From: Mucilaginibacter sp. L294
GTDB taxonomy: Bacteria > Bacteroidota > Bacteroidia > Sphingobacteriales > Sphingobacteriaceae
NCBI RefSeq assembly: GCF_001636615.1
Contig: NZ_LGEK01000051.1
Location: 1-35,696 of the forward strand
Length of the DNA: 35,696 bases
Direction: 5' to 3'
Shown here: positions 1 to 10,300 of the stretch, piece after piece
Position numbering within the stretch: the first letter of the stretch is position 1
How the letters are laid out: every line of letters starts with the position of its first letter
The notes under the pieces: model-generated
The model's input: the letters and a program-made list of their open reading frames with translations, nothing else
The model's database searches: none
Told to the model about the DNA's origin: nothing
Program-made: the position numbers and the translations under genes

Positions 1-19
1 AGATGTGTATAAGAGACAG
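1..19 (+). other. Tn5/Nextera mosaic-end adapter at left contig end
   Basis: The first 19 bases are identical to the transferred strand of the Tn5 mosaic end used in tagmentation libraries, in the orientation expected 5' of an insert. The sequence is synthetic and not genomic. It interrupts the reading frame of the adjacent hydrolase gene, so that gene is truncated by the contig end and not by evolution. Confidence 0.95.
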
Positions 20-1638
20 ATATTATTCTTGTTCATATACCTCATTGCTTCAGAATAAACCGACTCGATGTTTAACGAACCTTTACTCCAGTTAGCAGGA
101 TCCTCACCTTTAGCTATCTCTCCGTCTTTGGCAAACAAGCCTTCTGCATCTGCCCAAATACTTTCCATTGGGTTTATTAACAGCACATCTGCAACCAGTT
201 TACTTTGCCTGTTCACAAATGATGCGCGTCGCGAAAAATCAGTCCAGTAATGTAGGTAGGGCCAATAGGGGTTTTCCGTATACCAATCTGCCGGGAAAGG
301 ATATGTTTCTGTTTTACGGTTTAAATAAATGCCGTGGGGTACTACATGGTTAACACCGTATGATGTAATGGAATTGATTGTCATTTTCATCATTTCCGGT
401 GTTTGTTCCCAGCCGGCAACACCCATTATTTCACTCATAAAGGGCCGGTCTTCCAACTCCGCAACAGTTTGGGTTTCTTTAAAATCATGCACGTCCTGTG
501 ATTTCATTACCAGGCAATCTGTACCCGGCATACTGGCTGTTCTTGTAATCTGCATAAAATTGCCAACCGCGCCAGCCTGCAATTGCAATGATTCTTCCCA
601 AAGATTGGATATGTAATACATTCCTTTTTTGTCCAACCAATTATTTATTGGCTGGAAATAACATTTGTCATACACATCTGTGATCAATTCAAACCAATCG
701 CACCTTGCTTTGGCATACAAGCCATCCTTATCTTTTTCTGTTAAAAGGGGAAGCCATAATCTGATATCGCGTTTTTTTTTGATCTTATATGCTTCGGCAA
801 GATATTCAGACCAAGCCATTTGCCAACCGTAATCACCTTCGTTGTCAACAAAAACGCCCGGTATTGTTTTCCCCATTTCGTTGGCAAAGTTTTTAGCGTA
901 CTGTTCATGTACTATGGGAATAAACACCTCCATCAATTTTGGGTCGAGATAGTTCACGCGCCCGCCATCTATCCCGGGATGGAACTTTTTAACGTAAGTA
1001 TATACTACCCAATTTCCTTCGGGCGCAATCCATTTAATATTATTTCCCTCACCTATAATGCGAAGAGAAGATGCATCAATTTTGTTGCCCGATAACTTAG
1101 CGGCAATAGCAAAATCTATTGAACTATAGGACAATGTGGTTTTCCCCTTCACTTCATAACGCTTCCAGTCCAGATATTTTGCTTCCAGTTCGGGGTGTTC
1201 TTTTAAAACCCGACCGGCGGCTTGTCCACTGGGCCAGTCATAATCATCACAGTATCCCAGCGTAAGCCCCAGTTCTTTTGTTTTTTTAACGGCGCTGCCG
1301 AAACTGTCAAACCAGATCTTTTCGAGATATTGATCATACGGCAGCGAAGGATATTTAGGGTTTAACCTATCCATTGAACTACGTGGATGCGCGTAACCCG
1401 GATTTAGTCGCTGGCTTGCCATCTCTTTAACCATTGATGCCGGCAAATTGTCGTTACGGAGCGTATCATCCCAAAACCAAAAAGCATGCGGCGCATAAAA
1501 CATGGGGGGCTCGTCAAACATCTTCCGCAGTGTGCGCGGGTCGTTATACTTTTTTTTCCAATCAGGCTGCGCGACAGCATCTTTACATACAATCAATAGA
1601 AACAGAACAATAGTTAAAACGCTAAATGTTGATCTCAT
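20..1638 (-). CDS. GH106-like glycoside hydrolase, C-terminus cut off by contig end
   Basis: The frame is open from ATG 1638 for 539 codons until it meets the adapter. Residues 1-22 form a signal peptide ending near AVA-Q, so the product is periplasmic or exported. The mature part looks like a (beta/alpha)8 hydrolase related to the GH106 alpha-L-rhamnosidase group: an early FWFWDD segment (about 53-58), CDDYDWPSGQ (about 130-139), a VFVDNEGD strand end (D265, E267) and a DRPFMSEIMG segment with E403. These acidic residues are candidate catalytic positions, but I have not mapped them onto a characterised enzyme. The gene lies 41 nt downstream of the GH78 gene on the same strand, so they probably form one operon. 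Family members commonly exceed 800 residues, so several hundred are missing. Residues about 380-500 align by eye with the broken gene at 17834-19053. The GH106 assignment is from motif memory; another related TIM-barrel family is possible. Confidence 0.75.
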
Positions 1639-1679
1639 AAAAATAAAATATTTTAGAACGTACTTTAATTACTCAGCAA

Positions 1680-4124
1680 TCAAAACCTGTTTATTTTACA
1701 TTCAAATTGATGGACCCCTGGCCCAATAGTCAGCACACTCCATTTATCCTCTTCGGGATGTAATTTGTATACTGCCATTTTTGCAGCTGATTTACCGTTT
1801 ACAGTTATTGATTGCTGATTTACAGTTGGTAAGTAAACTTTGGCTACGGTACCTTTAGGTACACTTAACTTTAATACAAAATGCTCTCCGGCAGATTTTT
1901 TCCATTCAGCTACGATATCGCCTGATACGGTAGCAACCTTTCCTTTAGCCCATTTTAAATCTCCAGTAACGGGTTTAACCGAAAATGTATTCCAGCCATA
2001 ACCCGTAGGTTCAAGCCCGAGTATTTTTTCTGTAAGCAAAGCTGTTGGGCCCGACGACCAGGCATGAGATGTAGCGCCCCAGGATAGATCCCAGCCTTCA
2101 TGCCAGGCGCCATTAAAAGAAGTAAGCCTGGTTTGCGCTCCCCAGTTTTTGCGCATGTAATCTAAGGCCCATTGCTCGTTTCCTTGTGATAGCATTGCCT
2201 TTAATACCCGGTAAGCAAACGATTGCTCGCTGGCTTTTCCGCTTTTTTTGATCAGGTTGATCATGCCGCTTTTTTTGTCATTGTCGGCCAGCCCGTATTC
2301 AAGCGCATAAACCTGTGATTGTTGCTGTACCCGTGTCCCTTCATAGCTGTCTAAATAAGCATGGTCTTTTTCTGACCAAAGTGCTTTATTGATATTTTGC
2401 CTTAGCAGGACAGCTTCTTTTTTCCATTGTTTTGCCTGCTGCGGATCATGCCCGAAATCAGCAGCAATAGTGGCGGCCGCGTTCAATGCACCGTAATACA
2501 AACAATTGGTTCCGGTTATCATCTTTTTCTGCTCTATAGGGTAGGTACTGGGCCAGTCAAGTACTATCCACCCGGGCAAGTTGGCCAGCAGGCCAGTTTT
2601 TTTATCTAAAAATGGCTGATAATAACTCATTGCCTTTTTTAGATTCGGGTAGAGCTGTTCAATCAGCTCGTCTTTTCCATAATATAAAAAGTACTCATAC
2701 ATCATTAGCACCCATTCTAACTGATAATCTGCCAGGTAGGCCGAACTTCCCGGTTGCAGAAAATAATCAGTTGGATATCTGCTTCGCACAGCCCCGTCAC
2801 TTCGCCAGCGCTGCGATTGCGCGCCCGATAAGATATTATAGGCCGATAACAGTCGCGAACTTTTGCCAAAAGCATAATTGCCGAAGATTTGCATGTAACG
2901 TGAATCGCCGGCAATGTATTGGGTATGCTCGCGCCATGGATCCTGGTAAGTATCTATCGAGTTGATGCGCATAGTATGCTTACCGATCTCCCAAAATTTG
3001 TTTAACTGGGTGTCAGAGCAGCTAAAAGAACTTTGCATCTCGTAATTGTAACAGGCAAACTCCGCACTAACATTTTGTATATCGATATCTTTATCTGTTT
3101 CTATCGAAAAATAACGGAAACCGCTCCAGGTATAAGGCCGCCAGCTTTGCACCCCTGTTCTGGTGGTATATTTTTCAGAGTGATCGCTGCTTACACGAAG
3201 CAAAGGCGCCCTGTTTGTATCCAACCGTTCGCCCGTACCAATTTCAAATTGAATGCCCTCTTTACGGGCATTAACGGTAAACTGCGGATAACCTACAATT
3301 TCAACCCCAAAATCATAAACCATTTTATTACCGCTTTTCCATTGCCTTACAGGTTTAACGATACTGCGGCTTAGATGTGGACGTTCAATTACAGTAAGAT
3401 TATTCCATGGGGCGATAGGAGGGGCGCCAATCGTTTTTGCATTTTTCCAGCCTGTATCGTTAAAGGTTGTACTTTGCCAATTTGTGGGCCATAAGCGGGC
3501 ATCAAATTCTTCGATAAATCCAATCAAATGGGCATTGGTATCCCTTAAAGCGGTTTGGGTATTCCATGCCTTTGCATGGGTTACTTTCCAACTGCTATCG
3601 CTTAAAAGATTAATGGATTTGTTGGGGTAAACAAGTTTTGCCTGGAAGAAAAAGCCCCCACGGGCATTTATTTGCGAATGAAGCCCGACACCAAAGTTTT
3701 GCACTACTGCAGTAATGGTATTTTCGCCTTTTTGCAGATAGCTGGCGATGTTGAACTTATCGTAATTCTGATACTCCGGATCACTGTTCATAGGGCAACG
3801 CTCAAACAATTTACCGTTGATATATACATCTGCATATGCATAGGCAGAAATGAAAGCGACTGCGGAAAGAGGAACATTATCTAACTTAAATGCCTTTCGG
3901 ACAAGGAGGTAGTAATTCCTCGGATTCTCTTCTCCCGAATCCCAGATCCAGTTGGCTAATGGCTTTACACCATCCAATGTTAATGTAGTCTTAGAAATTG
4001 AAGAATTTTTGCCCCATCGGTTTGAGGACGAAGTGTTTTGTGCATACAAGTTGCTTTTTCCAAACAATATTGCAGATAGAATTATAATTTTTGTTGACTT
4101 AAGCAAATAATTGTTATAACCCAT
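1680..4124 (-). CDS. Secreted GH78-type alpha-L-rhamnosidase
   Basis: This predicted 814-residue enzyme would hydrolyse terminal alpha-L-rhamnosyl residues from plant-type glycans or glycosides. ATG 4124 is preferred over an upstream in-frame start at 4166 because it places a signal peptide (about 1-28, ending LYAQ) at the N-terminus. An N-terminal jelly-roll domain (about 50-180) and a second beta domain (about 250-360) precede an (alpha/alpha)6 barrel (about 375-700) and a C-terminal beta domain. The GH78 acidic cluster is recognisable as DPWRE (395-399) followed by D407. A VLDWP segment lies near 523, and HEGWD contains E676, the expected position of the second catalytic acid. All main domains are present and the length fits the family. 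The gene is transcribed away from the AraC regulator and probably co-transcribed with the GH106-like gene 41 nt downstream. Confidence 0.9.
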   Translation of the reverse strand: MGYNNYLLKSTKIIILSAILFGKSNLYAQNTSSSNRWGKNSSISKTTLTLDGVKPLANWIWDSGEENPRNYYLLVRKAFKLDNVPLSAVAFISAYAYADVYINGKLFERCPMNSDPEYQNYDKFNIASYLQKGENTITAVVQNFGVGLHSQINARGGFFFQAKLVYPNKSINLLSDSSWKVTHAKAWNTQTALRDTNAHLIGFIEEFDARLWPTNWQSTTFNDTGWKNAKTIGAPPIAPWNNLTVIERPHLSRSIVKPVRQWKSGNKMVYDFGVEIVGYPQFTVNARKEGIQFEIGTGERLDTNRAPLLRVSSDHSEKYTTRTGVQSWRPYTWSGFRYFSIETDKDIDIQNVSAEFACYNYEMQSSFSCSDTQLNKFWEIGKHTMRINSIDTYQDPWREHTQYIAGDSRYMQIFGNYAFGKSSRLLSAYNILSGAQSQRWRSDGAVRSRYPTDYFLQPGSSAYLADYQLEWVLMMYEYFLYYGKDELIEQLYPNLKKAMSYYQPFLDKKTGLLANLPGWIVLDWPSTYPIEQKKMITGTNCLYYGALNAAATIAADFGHDPQQAKQWKKEAVLLRQNINKALWSEKDHAYLDSYEGTRVQQQSQVYALEYGLADNDKKSGMINLIKKSGKASEQSFAYRVLKAMLSQGNEQWALDYMRKNWGAQTRLTSFNGAWHEGWDLSWGATSHAWSSGPTALLTEKILGLEPTGYGWNTFSVKPVTGDLKWAKGKVATVSGDIVAEWKKSAGEHFVLKLSVPKGTVAKVYLPTVNQQSITVNGKSAAKMAVYKLHPEEDKWSVLTIGPGVHQFECKINRF

Positions 4125-4534
4125 TGTATAGTTAATATATAAATGAAGCGCTAAAAATAAGGCCAATAGTATTCATAACTTCGAGAGTCGAGGAATGAAA
4201 TCTGGTTTGAATAATTGCAACTAAAGTATTAACAACACTAGTTTCACATGTACACTTTTTGATATATAATATGGACTTTTTGCTGATGTTCTCACAAAAA
4301 TCCCCGAGCGTCTAAAAAACGATGATATCGATAGGGGTGAAGTAGTATGAACGAAAATAGCTGAACCGGTAATTCAAGAATATATGTACACGTATGCCAC
4401 TTTTTCTATCTAATTACCTTAACTAATTTCAAATGTTAGTAATTTGGTATTTCATGTTCGTTTTTTGCTATTTTGATCATTCCACGAAAATTTCTTCGAT
4501 ATTAGAGTACCAATTATAGAAAAAGCATCAAATC
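4125..4534. promoter_or_regulatory. Divergent intergenic region between GH78 and AraC genes
   Basis: This 410-nt AT-rich stretch carries no convincing open reading frame. It must contain the promoters of both the minus-strand rhamnosidase operon and the plus-strand AraC gene. I see no clean TAnnTTTG box on either strand. It does contain repeated ACTTTTT motifs (4254, 4275 and 4399), two copies of ATGTACAC (4248 and 4384) and a similar TTTTTTGCTAT near 4461, which could be activator sites. Confidence 0.6.
4254..4284 (+). promoter_or_regulatory. Direct repeat with 21-bp period, candidate AraC-family operator
   Basis: ACTTTTTGAT at 4254-4263 is repeated as ACTTTTTGCT at 4275-4284, nine of ten bases identical, with start-to-start spacing of exactly 21 bp, two turns of B-DNA. 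AraC-family proteins have two helix-turn-helix motifs and commonly bind direct repeats on one face of the helix at this spacing. The site lies about 130 bp upstream of the GH78 start and 250 bp upstream of the AraC-type gene. Binding by that regulator is inferred. Confidence 0.45.
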
Positions 4535-5434
4535 ATGAAGAATTTTTACAAATACCTTCCAATATCTACCAGGGATGAAGGCTGGGGATTGCAGGTTTTG
4601 CATGCTGGTTATCAGGAATATGCACCAGGCGGCCAGTATCCCGATGCCGAACACCCAACGCACCATAGCTTCAGTTGGGAAAATGGCCGGGTGTTGCAAG
4701 AATATTCGCTTGTTTATGTAACCGGGGGCTCGGGGGTTTTTAATACACAAGCTACTGGTGATATACCCATCGTAAGCGGATCGATCATTGCCATATTTCC
4801 CAATATACGGCATAGGTACCGCCCGAATTTACAAACCGGATGGAAGGAATATTGGATTGGATATCAGGGCGCATTCATGAGCAACCTTGTAGATCAGGAA
4901 TTTTTCGACCCCATATGCCCGGTAATCAACATTGGCTATAATCAAAATATGATCAATCTGTTTGACCAGGTTATTGAAATTATTGATAAGGAAAAACCGG
5001 CGTACCAACCGCTGGTTTCTGGCGCGGCAATATATTTACTTGGACAAATTTACAGTTCATCCAAGCAGTGTGCATTTGAGGAAGACGAAGTAGAGTCTAT
5101 GATCAATCGGGCCCGTTCTGTAATGAGGGCTAACTTAGAGAGCAAGATTTGCCCCCACGACATCGCCGATCAATTGCATATTAGTTACTCCCGGTTTAGA
5201 AAAATATTTAAGGCATATACCGGCATGGCACCAATACAATATCAAATTCAGCTTAAGCTGGAGAAAGCAAAAGATGAACTGGTTAACTCATCACGGCCAA
5301 TTAAAGAAATTGCCTACTCACTCAATTTTGAATCAACTCAATATTTTTCAAATTTATTCAAGGAAAAAACAAAGCTTACCCCTTTGGAATTTAGAAAGAG
5401 TTACGCGAAAAGCGATGAAAAATTGTTCGTTTAA
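4535..5434 (+). CDS. AraC-family transcriptional activator
   Basis: The 299-residue protein has an N-terminal cupin-like sensor domain (about 20-150) and a C-terminal double helix-turn-helix AraC domain (about 190-290). The first HTH is visible around DIADQLHISYSRFRKIFK. The second is around IKEIAYSLNFESTQYFSNLFK and is followed by the family-typical LTPLEFRK ending. The length is normal for the family. It has no signal peptide or membrane segment, so it acts as a cytoplasmic regulator, presumably binding a small sugar released by the locus. It is divergent from the GH78/GH106 operon and convergent with susCD, the standard position of a local activator. The effector is unknown; rhamnose or a rhamnosyl derivative would fit the neighbouring enzymes. 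Confidence 0.9.
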   Translation: MKNFYKYLPISTRDEGWGLQVLHAGYQEYAPGGQYPDAEHPTHHSFSWENGRVLQEYSLVYVTGGSGVFNTQATGDIPIVSGSIIAIFPNIRHRYRPNLQTGWKEYWIGYQGAFMSNLVDQEFFDPICPVINIGYNQNMINLFDQVIEIIDKEKPAYQPLVSGAAIYLLGQIYSSSKQCAFEEDEVESMINRARSVMRANLESKICPHDIADQLHISYSRFRKIFKAYTGMAPIQYQIQLKLEKAKDELVNSSRPIKEIAYSLNFESTQYFSNLFKEKTKLTPLEFRKSYAKSDEKLFV

Positions 5435-5458
5435 TACCGTTTTGGTTTCACAAACTTT

Positions 5459-5513
5459 AATAGCATATAACAAAGGGGGTGGTTAATAACCACCCCCTTT
5501 GTTATATGCTATT
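5459..5513. terminator. 55-nt near-perfect palindrome, bidirectional terminator
   Basis: Two 27-nt arms, perfectly complementary, flank a single central base at 5486. The core is GGGGGTGG paired with CCACCCCC. The structure lies between the stop of the AraC-type gene (5434) and the stop of susD (5530), so it serves as a transcription terminator for both converging genes. In the plus direction it is followed by a short T-containing run. The one-base spacer means a real hairpin would open a few central A/T pairs to form its loop. Confidence 0.85.
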
Positions 5514-5529
5514 TGTGATAATAAGGCTG

Positions 5530-7311
5530 TTAGTTATAGCCCGGGTTTTGCACCAATTTAGGGTTTTTGTTCATTTCACTCCTTGCAATTGGCATAAAAT
5601 AAGCCTTATCTTCCCATGTGCCTGTAGTAATTTGCACAGGTGTTACCGTAGGGATGGTAGCAGTTGTTTTATCCGGATTTAACTTATAAACTATATCTAC
5701 ACCATGCATCGGATGATATGCATCTTCCGCTATCATCCAGCGGCGAACATCAAAAAAACGTTGATTTTCAAACAGCATTTCAATACGCCTTTCATTTTGA
5801 TATCTCTTTTTAAGCGCTGCCCCTGATTCAGTTACATCAGGCATACCCGCTCTTTTTCTGATCATGTTGATATAAGTACGGGCCTCGGGATCCTGCCCAA
5901 GCTCAATACAAGCTTCAGCGTAATTAAGGATGATCTCGGTATAGCGTATATAGCGCCAGGTCAGATCGTCCTGGTGGTTAACATACATATCGGTGTTACG
6001 ATTAATGAATTTTAGCATCGATGTACCGGTGTTATTATACCCACCGCCGTAAACAGCACTGTTACGGCTATCTAACCCATATACATAAGTGATTTTTCCG
6101 GCTGCGGCATCCCATTTTTCCCAGGTGCCGGCCTGTAAAACGCCCACAGGATCAGTGCCTACAAGGTTGGAAGCGCGCGGCCTGAATTTGGCCCCTTCAT
6201 ATAAAATGGTGGCATAAAACCGCGGATCCCTGTTTTTATAAGGTTCCTTATCCTGAGCCTGGTTACTCCGTGAGAATGTTGTGCCATTGGCCATTTCGTA
6301 AGCATCTACTGTTTCGCTGGTTGCACCGTTATATTCAATACCGCCAAACCCATTGGGGAAAACGGTCCAAAAATCGGCACCCATATTTGCAGAGACGTTA
6401 AAGTAACGGATAAATATATCCTCGCTGCTTTCCTTAGAGGTAAAAAGGTCCTCATAATTTTGCGTGGCTTGTGCAGGTGATAAAGGGCTCGGCTGGTACA
6501 AACTGTACACACCAAGATCAATCACTGCTTTGGCGGCATCTTTAGCGGCTTGCCAGTGCTGGGTGCTATTGCCGCCAGCATACCCCAGAAGTTCCGGGTT
6601 TTTAAATCCCGAAAACTTGGTTGTATTGTGTAACTCACTTGCTGCATATAACAATGCCCTTGATTTAAGTGCAAGCGCTGCGCCCTTTGTTGCCCTGCCT
6701 TTATTATCACCTGTATTAGTAAGTGGTAGTAATGCTGCCGCCTGATCGCATTGCTCACTGATGTATTTGATACATTCCTCATAGGTATTTCTTGGAACTG
6801 TAAAGTCATCAGTTAAAACATATGATTTGGTTATCAACGGTACGCCGCCAAAATAGCTTACCAGCATTTGATAATACCAGGCCCTTAAAAACATTGCTTC
6901 GCCTTTCAACCTGTTTTTTAAGGTAACTCCGTCTATTAAAGTAGCATCATCCGGTAGCTTGTCTATATTCTCAAGGAATACGTTGCAATCACGAATAGCT
7001 TTATATTTTCCATTCCAGTCGCCCCAACCGGCATTATCCGGCGACAATAACATGTTACTCATGTTAAAATCGTTACCGCCATCGTAAGAGCGCGCTTCAT
7101 CAACCGACAATGATGTTAGGTAAAAGTTCCATGGATTTTGATTATAAATGCTATTTATATTAAGCTGTACCAGGTTAGGGTCTGACCAAACATCAGATTC
7201 AGCAAATTGAGTAGTTGGCTTGGTGTCAAGAAAATCTTTCTTGCAGGAGCACACGGTCAATAACAAAAATAATATTGACGCGCCAGCTAAGTTTATTTTT
7301 CTAAAATTCAT
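5530..7311 (-). CDS. SusD/RagB-family glycan-binding lipoprotein
   Basis: This 593-residue surface lipoprotein is the glycan-binding partner of the SusC-type transporter encoded 11 nt upstream on the same strand. The N-terminus has a hydrophobic signal and a lipobox-like LTVCSC, with Cys23 the likely lipidated residue (Cys21 is the alternative), followed by KKDFLDTKP, typical of the family. The middle carries the SusD tetratricopeptide-like region, including the RAWYYQMLVSYFGGVPL segment around 140-160. The C-terminal part contains RRIEMLFENQRFFDVRRW, a strong RagB/SusD signature. SusD caps the SusC barrel and delivers oligosaccharides. The specific ligand cannot be read from sequence, but the AraC and rhamnosidase neighbours suggest a rhamnose-containing glycan. 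The gene appears intact. Confidence 0.95.
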   Translation of the reverse strand: MNFRKINLAGASILFLLLTVCSCKKDFLDTKPTTQFAESDVWSDPNLVQLNINSIYNQNPWNFYLTSLSVDEARSYDGGNDFNMSNMLLSPDNAGWGDWNGKYKAIRDCNVFLENIDKLPDDATLIDGVTLKNRLKGEAMFLRAWYYQMLVSYFGGVPLITKSYVLTDDFTVPRNTYEECIKYISEQCDQAAALLPLTNTGDNKGRATKGAALALKSRALLYAASELHNTTKFSGFKNPELLGYAGGNSTQHWQAAKDAAKAVIDLGVYSLYQPSPLSPAQATQNYEDLFTSKESSEDIFIRYFNVSANMGADFWTVFPNGFGGIEYNGATSETVDAYEMANGTTFSRSNQAQDKEPYKNRDPRFYATILYEGAKFRPRASNLVGTDPVGVLQAGTWEKWDAAAGKITYVYGLDSRNSAVYGGGYNNTGTSMLKFINRNTDMYVNHQDDLTWRYIRYTEIILNYAEACIELGQDPEARTYINMIRKRAGMPDVTESGAALKKRYQNERRIEMLFENQRFFDVRRWMIAEDAYHPMHGVDIVYKLNPDKTTATIPTVTPVQITTGTWEDKAYFMPIARSEMNKNPKLVQNPGYN

Positions 7312-7322
7312 TTTTCCTTAGT

Positions 7323-10300
7323 TTAAAAGGTTAGTGATAATCCAACATTTATTGTTTTATTGAGTGGGTAAACCTGGTTGTTTACCCATATAGAACCCGG
7401 CGCAGTGTCAGGTGATTCAGGATCAAAATCCTTCATTTTTGTGAATGTTAATACGTTAAGGCCACTTGCAAACACTCTAAGAGACTGAATGCCAATTTTG
7501 TTGGTGTATTTAGAAGGCAGAGTATAACCAACTTCAAAATTTTTCAGTCTAATGTAGTCGCTACTTCTAACGAAATAAGTATTGTTTGGCATACCGTCGG
7601 TCATCCAGTAGGCGCCCCCCCGTTCCCATGCTCTCGGATTTTCCGAACTTGGGTGCTCAGGAGTCCAACGGTCCTTCACAAGATTGTACATGAAGTTTCC
7701 CACACCTGGTCCGCCGGAAAAGGCTGTGTATGCTCTTTCGGCACCTGCCGCACCCTGGAACAGGATGCTTAGATCAAAACCTTTGTATTGCAAATTGATT
7801 GATAAGCCGCCGGTAAAGGTCGGGATTGAGGTTTTTTTGCTTCTCACCTGATCCAGGCCATTGATTTGGCCATCGCCGTTAACATCTTTAAAAATAATGT
7901 CGCCCGGCCTTGCGCCTGACCAATGCGGGTAATTATCAACCGCCGCCTGGTCTTTAAACACCCCGATGGACTGGTAATACAAGTTTGCATTCATTTGGCT
8001 ACCGGTGGATCGCTGGTAGTCAGGAACACCCGGCGTTTCATCCCAGAATTTAATGTGATTCTTCGAAAAAGCGCCATTTGCAGATATGTTATACCTAAAT
8101 TCGCCGGCATTGTTTTGATATCCTATCTGCAATTCAAAGCCTTTGTTAACAACTTCGCCAATATTTTCCTGCGGCAAGGTAAGGCCCGCCGAACCCGGTA
8201 CAGAAGCATTACGATAAGCCAGTATGTTGGTACGCAGATTATAAAAATAATCGGCACTAACGCTTAGTTTGTTATCAAGCAACTGGGCGTCAAAGCCAAT
8301 GTTCGATTGGTTGGCTACTTCCCAGGTTACCCCGGTGTTAGGGATGCGCAATGCGGTAAGAGTTTGCTGTACAACACTTTGATTGAAAACATAGCCACCA
8401 TTATAGCCATAGGTTGTCATGTACTGGTAAGGGCCAATACGGTCGTTACCGGTTTTGCCCCATGAACCTCTCAATTTGAATTCATTAATGAGAGAAAGAT
8501 TTTCTTTCCAGAAGTTTTCATTGGAAATTCTATAACCTAAAGATATGCCAGGGAAAAATCCGAACTGCTTACCATTAGGATCGAATATATAAGAGCCATC
8601 ATAGCGCCACACAAATTCGGCAAGATATTTTGCATCGTAGGCGTAGCTTACGCGGCCAAAATAATCTAAACGTTTTACGCCTACGGCGTTAGGAGATAAT
8701 GGGGATGGTGTATTAGAACTGCCGCCGTTATCTTTTAATGCATTACTTCCCAGGTCAAGTTCATCAAGCAGGTCGCTGGTATAATTTCTTCTGAAAGCCC
8801 AGAAATACATATTATCGCCAGAGATGCGTTCTGCGCCTACAAGTACCTTCAAATCATGTTTTCCAAAAGTGCGGTCGTAATTGATTAAACCATTAAGTGT
8901 GATGTTTCCGAGGAGATTAAATGATTGCGTTAAACGTGGATCTGTATTGCCGCTTTTACTGGCGAGCAACAAAGGCTGATTATTGGAATCATAACTTGTT
9001 TTATCCCATGTGTAAAGATTCCAAGGCTTTCTGAATTGCTTATACGTGGTAAACGTTTTGTCCACTGCGGCATTGCCAGTAATGGATAGTCCTTGAACCC
9101 ATGGTATATTAATAGCAAGCTTGGCATTACTTTGGAATACATAATCCCTTTGTTTTGTATATCCGGTTTTATCAGTAACCAAAACCACCGGGTTAGCGCC
9201 ATATTCAATAGCGGGTCCGGGCAATCCGTTTGGCCAGTATGCGGGGGTAGTAGGAAATGCCCTGTTCAAAGCCCAAAAAATGTTTTGTGCAGCGTCAGCA
9301 CTTCCACCATTAGCCCCGCCACCTGAATAATTTCTGTTTTCCTGGCGGCCAACAACATCAAAGCTCAGACGAATGTCTTTTGACACTCTGGCATCAATAT
9401 TACTCTGAAAATTGGTTTGAGAATAATTGATATTGCTATTCCGGTACATACCATCTGTAAAGTTAGAGCCTAAAGAAGTAAAATATTTAACTGCATCAGA
9501 ACCTCCGGATAGTGTTAGGTTACCATATCGTTGCGGCGAATTATTCTTAATAGTCTCTTTAAACCAATCCGTATTTGGATGGCCCCAGGGGTCAGATCCA
9601 TCTTTATATTTCTGGATGTCTTCAGCTGAATATGGAAGCGGACTACCAGGATGATAAGCTGTAGAAATTTCGTTCTGTATAGTTGCATAAGTTGCCGCAT
9701 CCACCATTTTTGGCAATACAGTAGGGGTATTCCACCCCTGATTTAAGTTCAGCTGAATAGTTGGTTTGCCCGTTGTTCCGCGTTTTGTGGTAACCAAAAT
9801 TACCCCATTAGCAGCCTGCGCTCCGTAAATGGCGGCAGAAGCATCTTTTAACACAGTTACAGATTCAATAGTAGCAGGGTCCAGTCGTTCTAAGCTGCGG
9901 TTTGCAATACCATCTATTACAACAAGCGGAGAATTATCACCCAATGTGTTAGCTCCGCGTATTCTAAGTGTAGAACCGTCATTACCCGGCTCTCCTGTCC
10001 TGGTAATCGCAACCAGGCCAGGCAGACGACCAGCCAGGGAATTTGAGAAGTTACCCGCAGGTGATTTTACGAGTTCCGAACCTTTAACTGTTGCAATAGA
10101 ACCGGTTAATGTTGCTTTCTTGCGCGTGCCATAGCCAACTACAACCACTTCATTTAATGAGCCCTGTTTGGCAATTAATTGTACGTCGGCTTTTTCTGAA
10201 TTGATAGTCCTTTCAATAGATTCAAAGCCAATAAATGAATATTGCAAAATTGAGCTTTGCTTTACTGTAATTTTATAATTTCCATTTATATCTGTTACAG

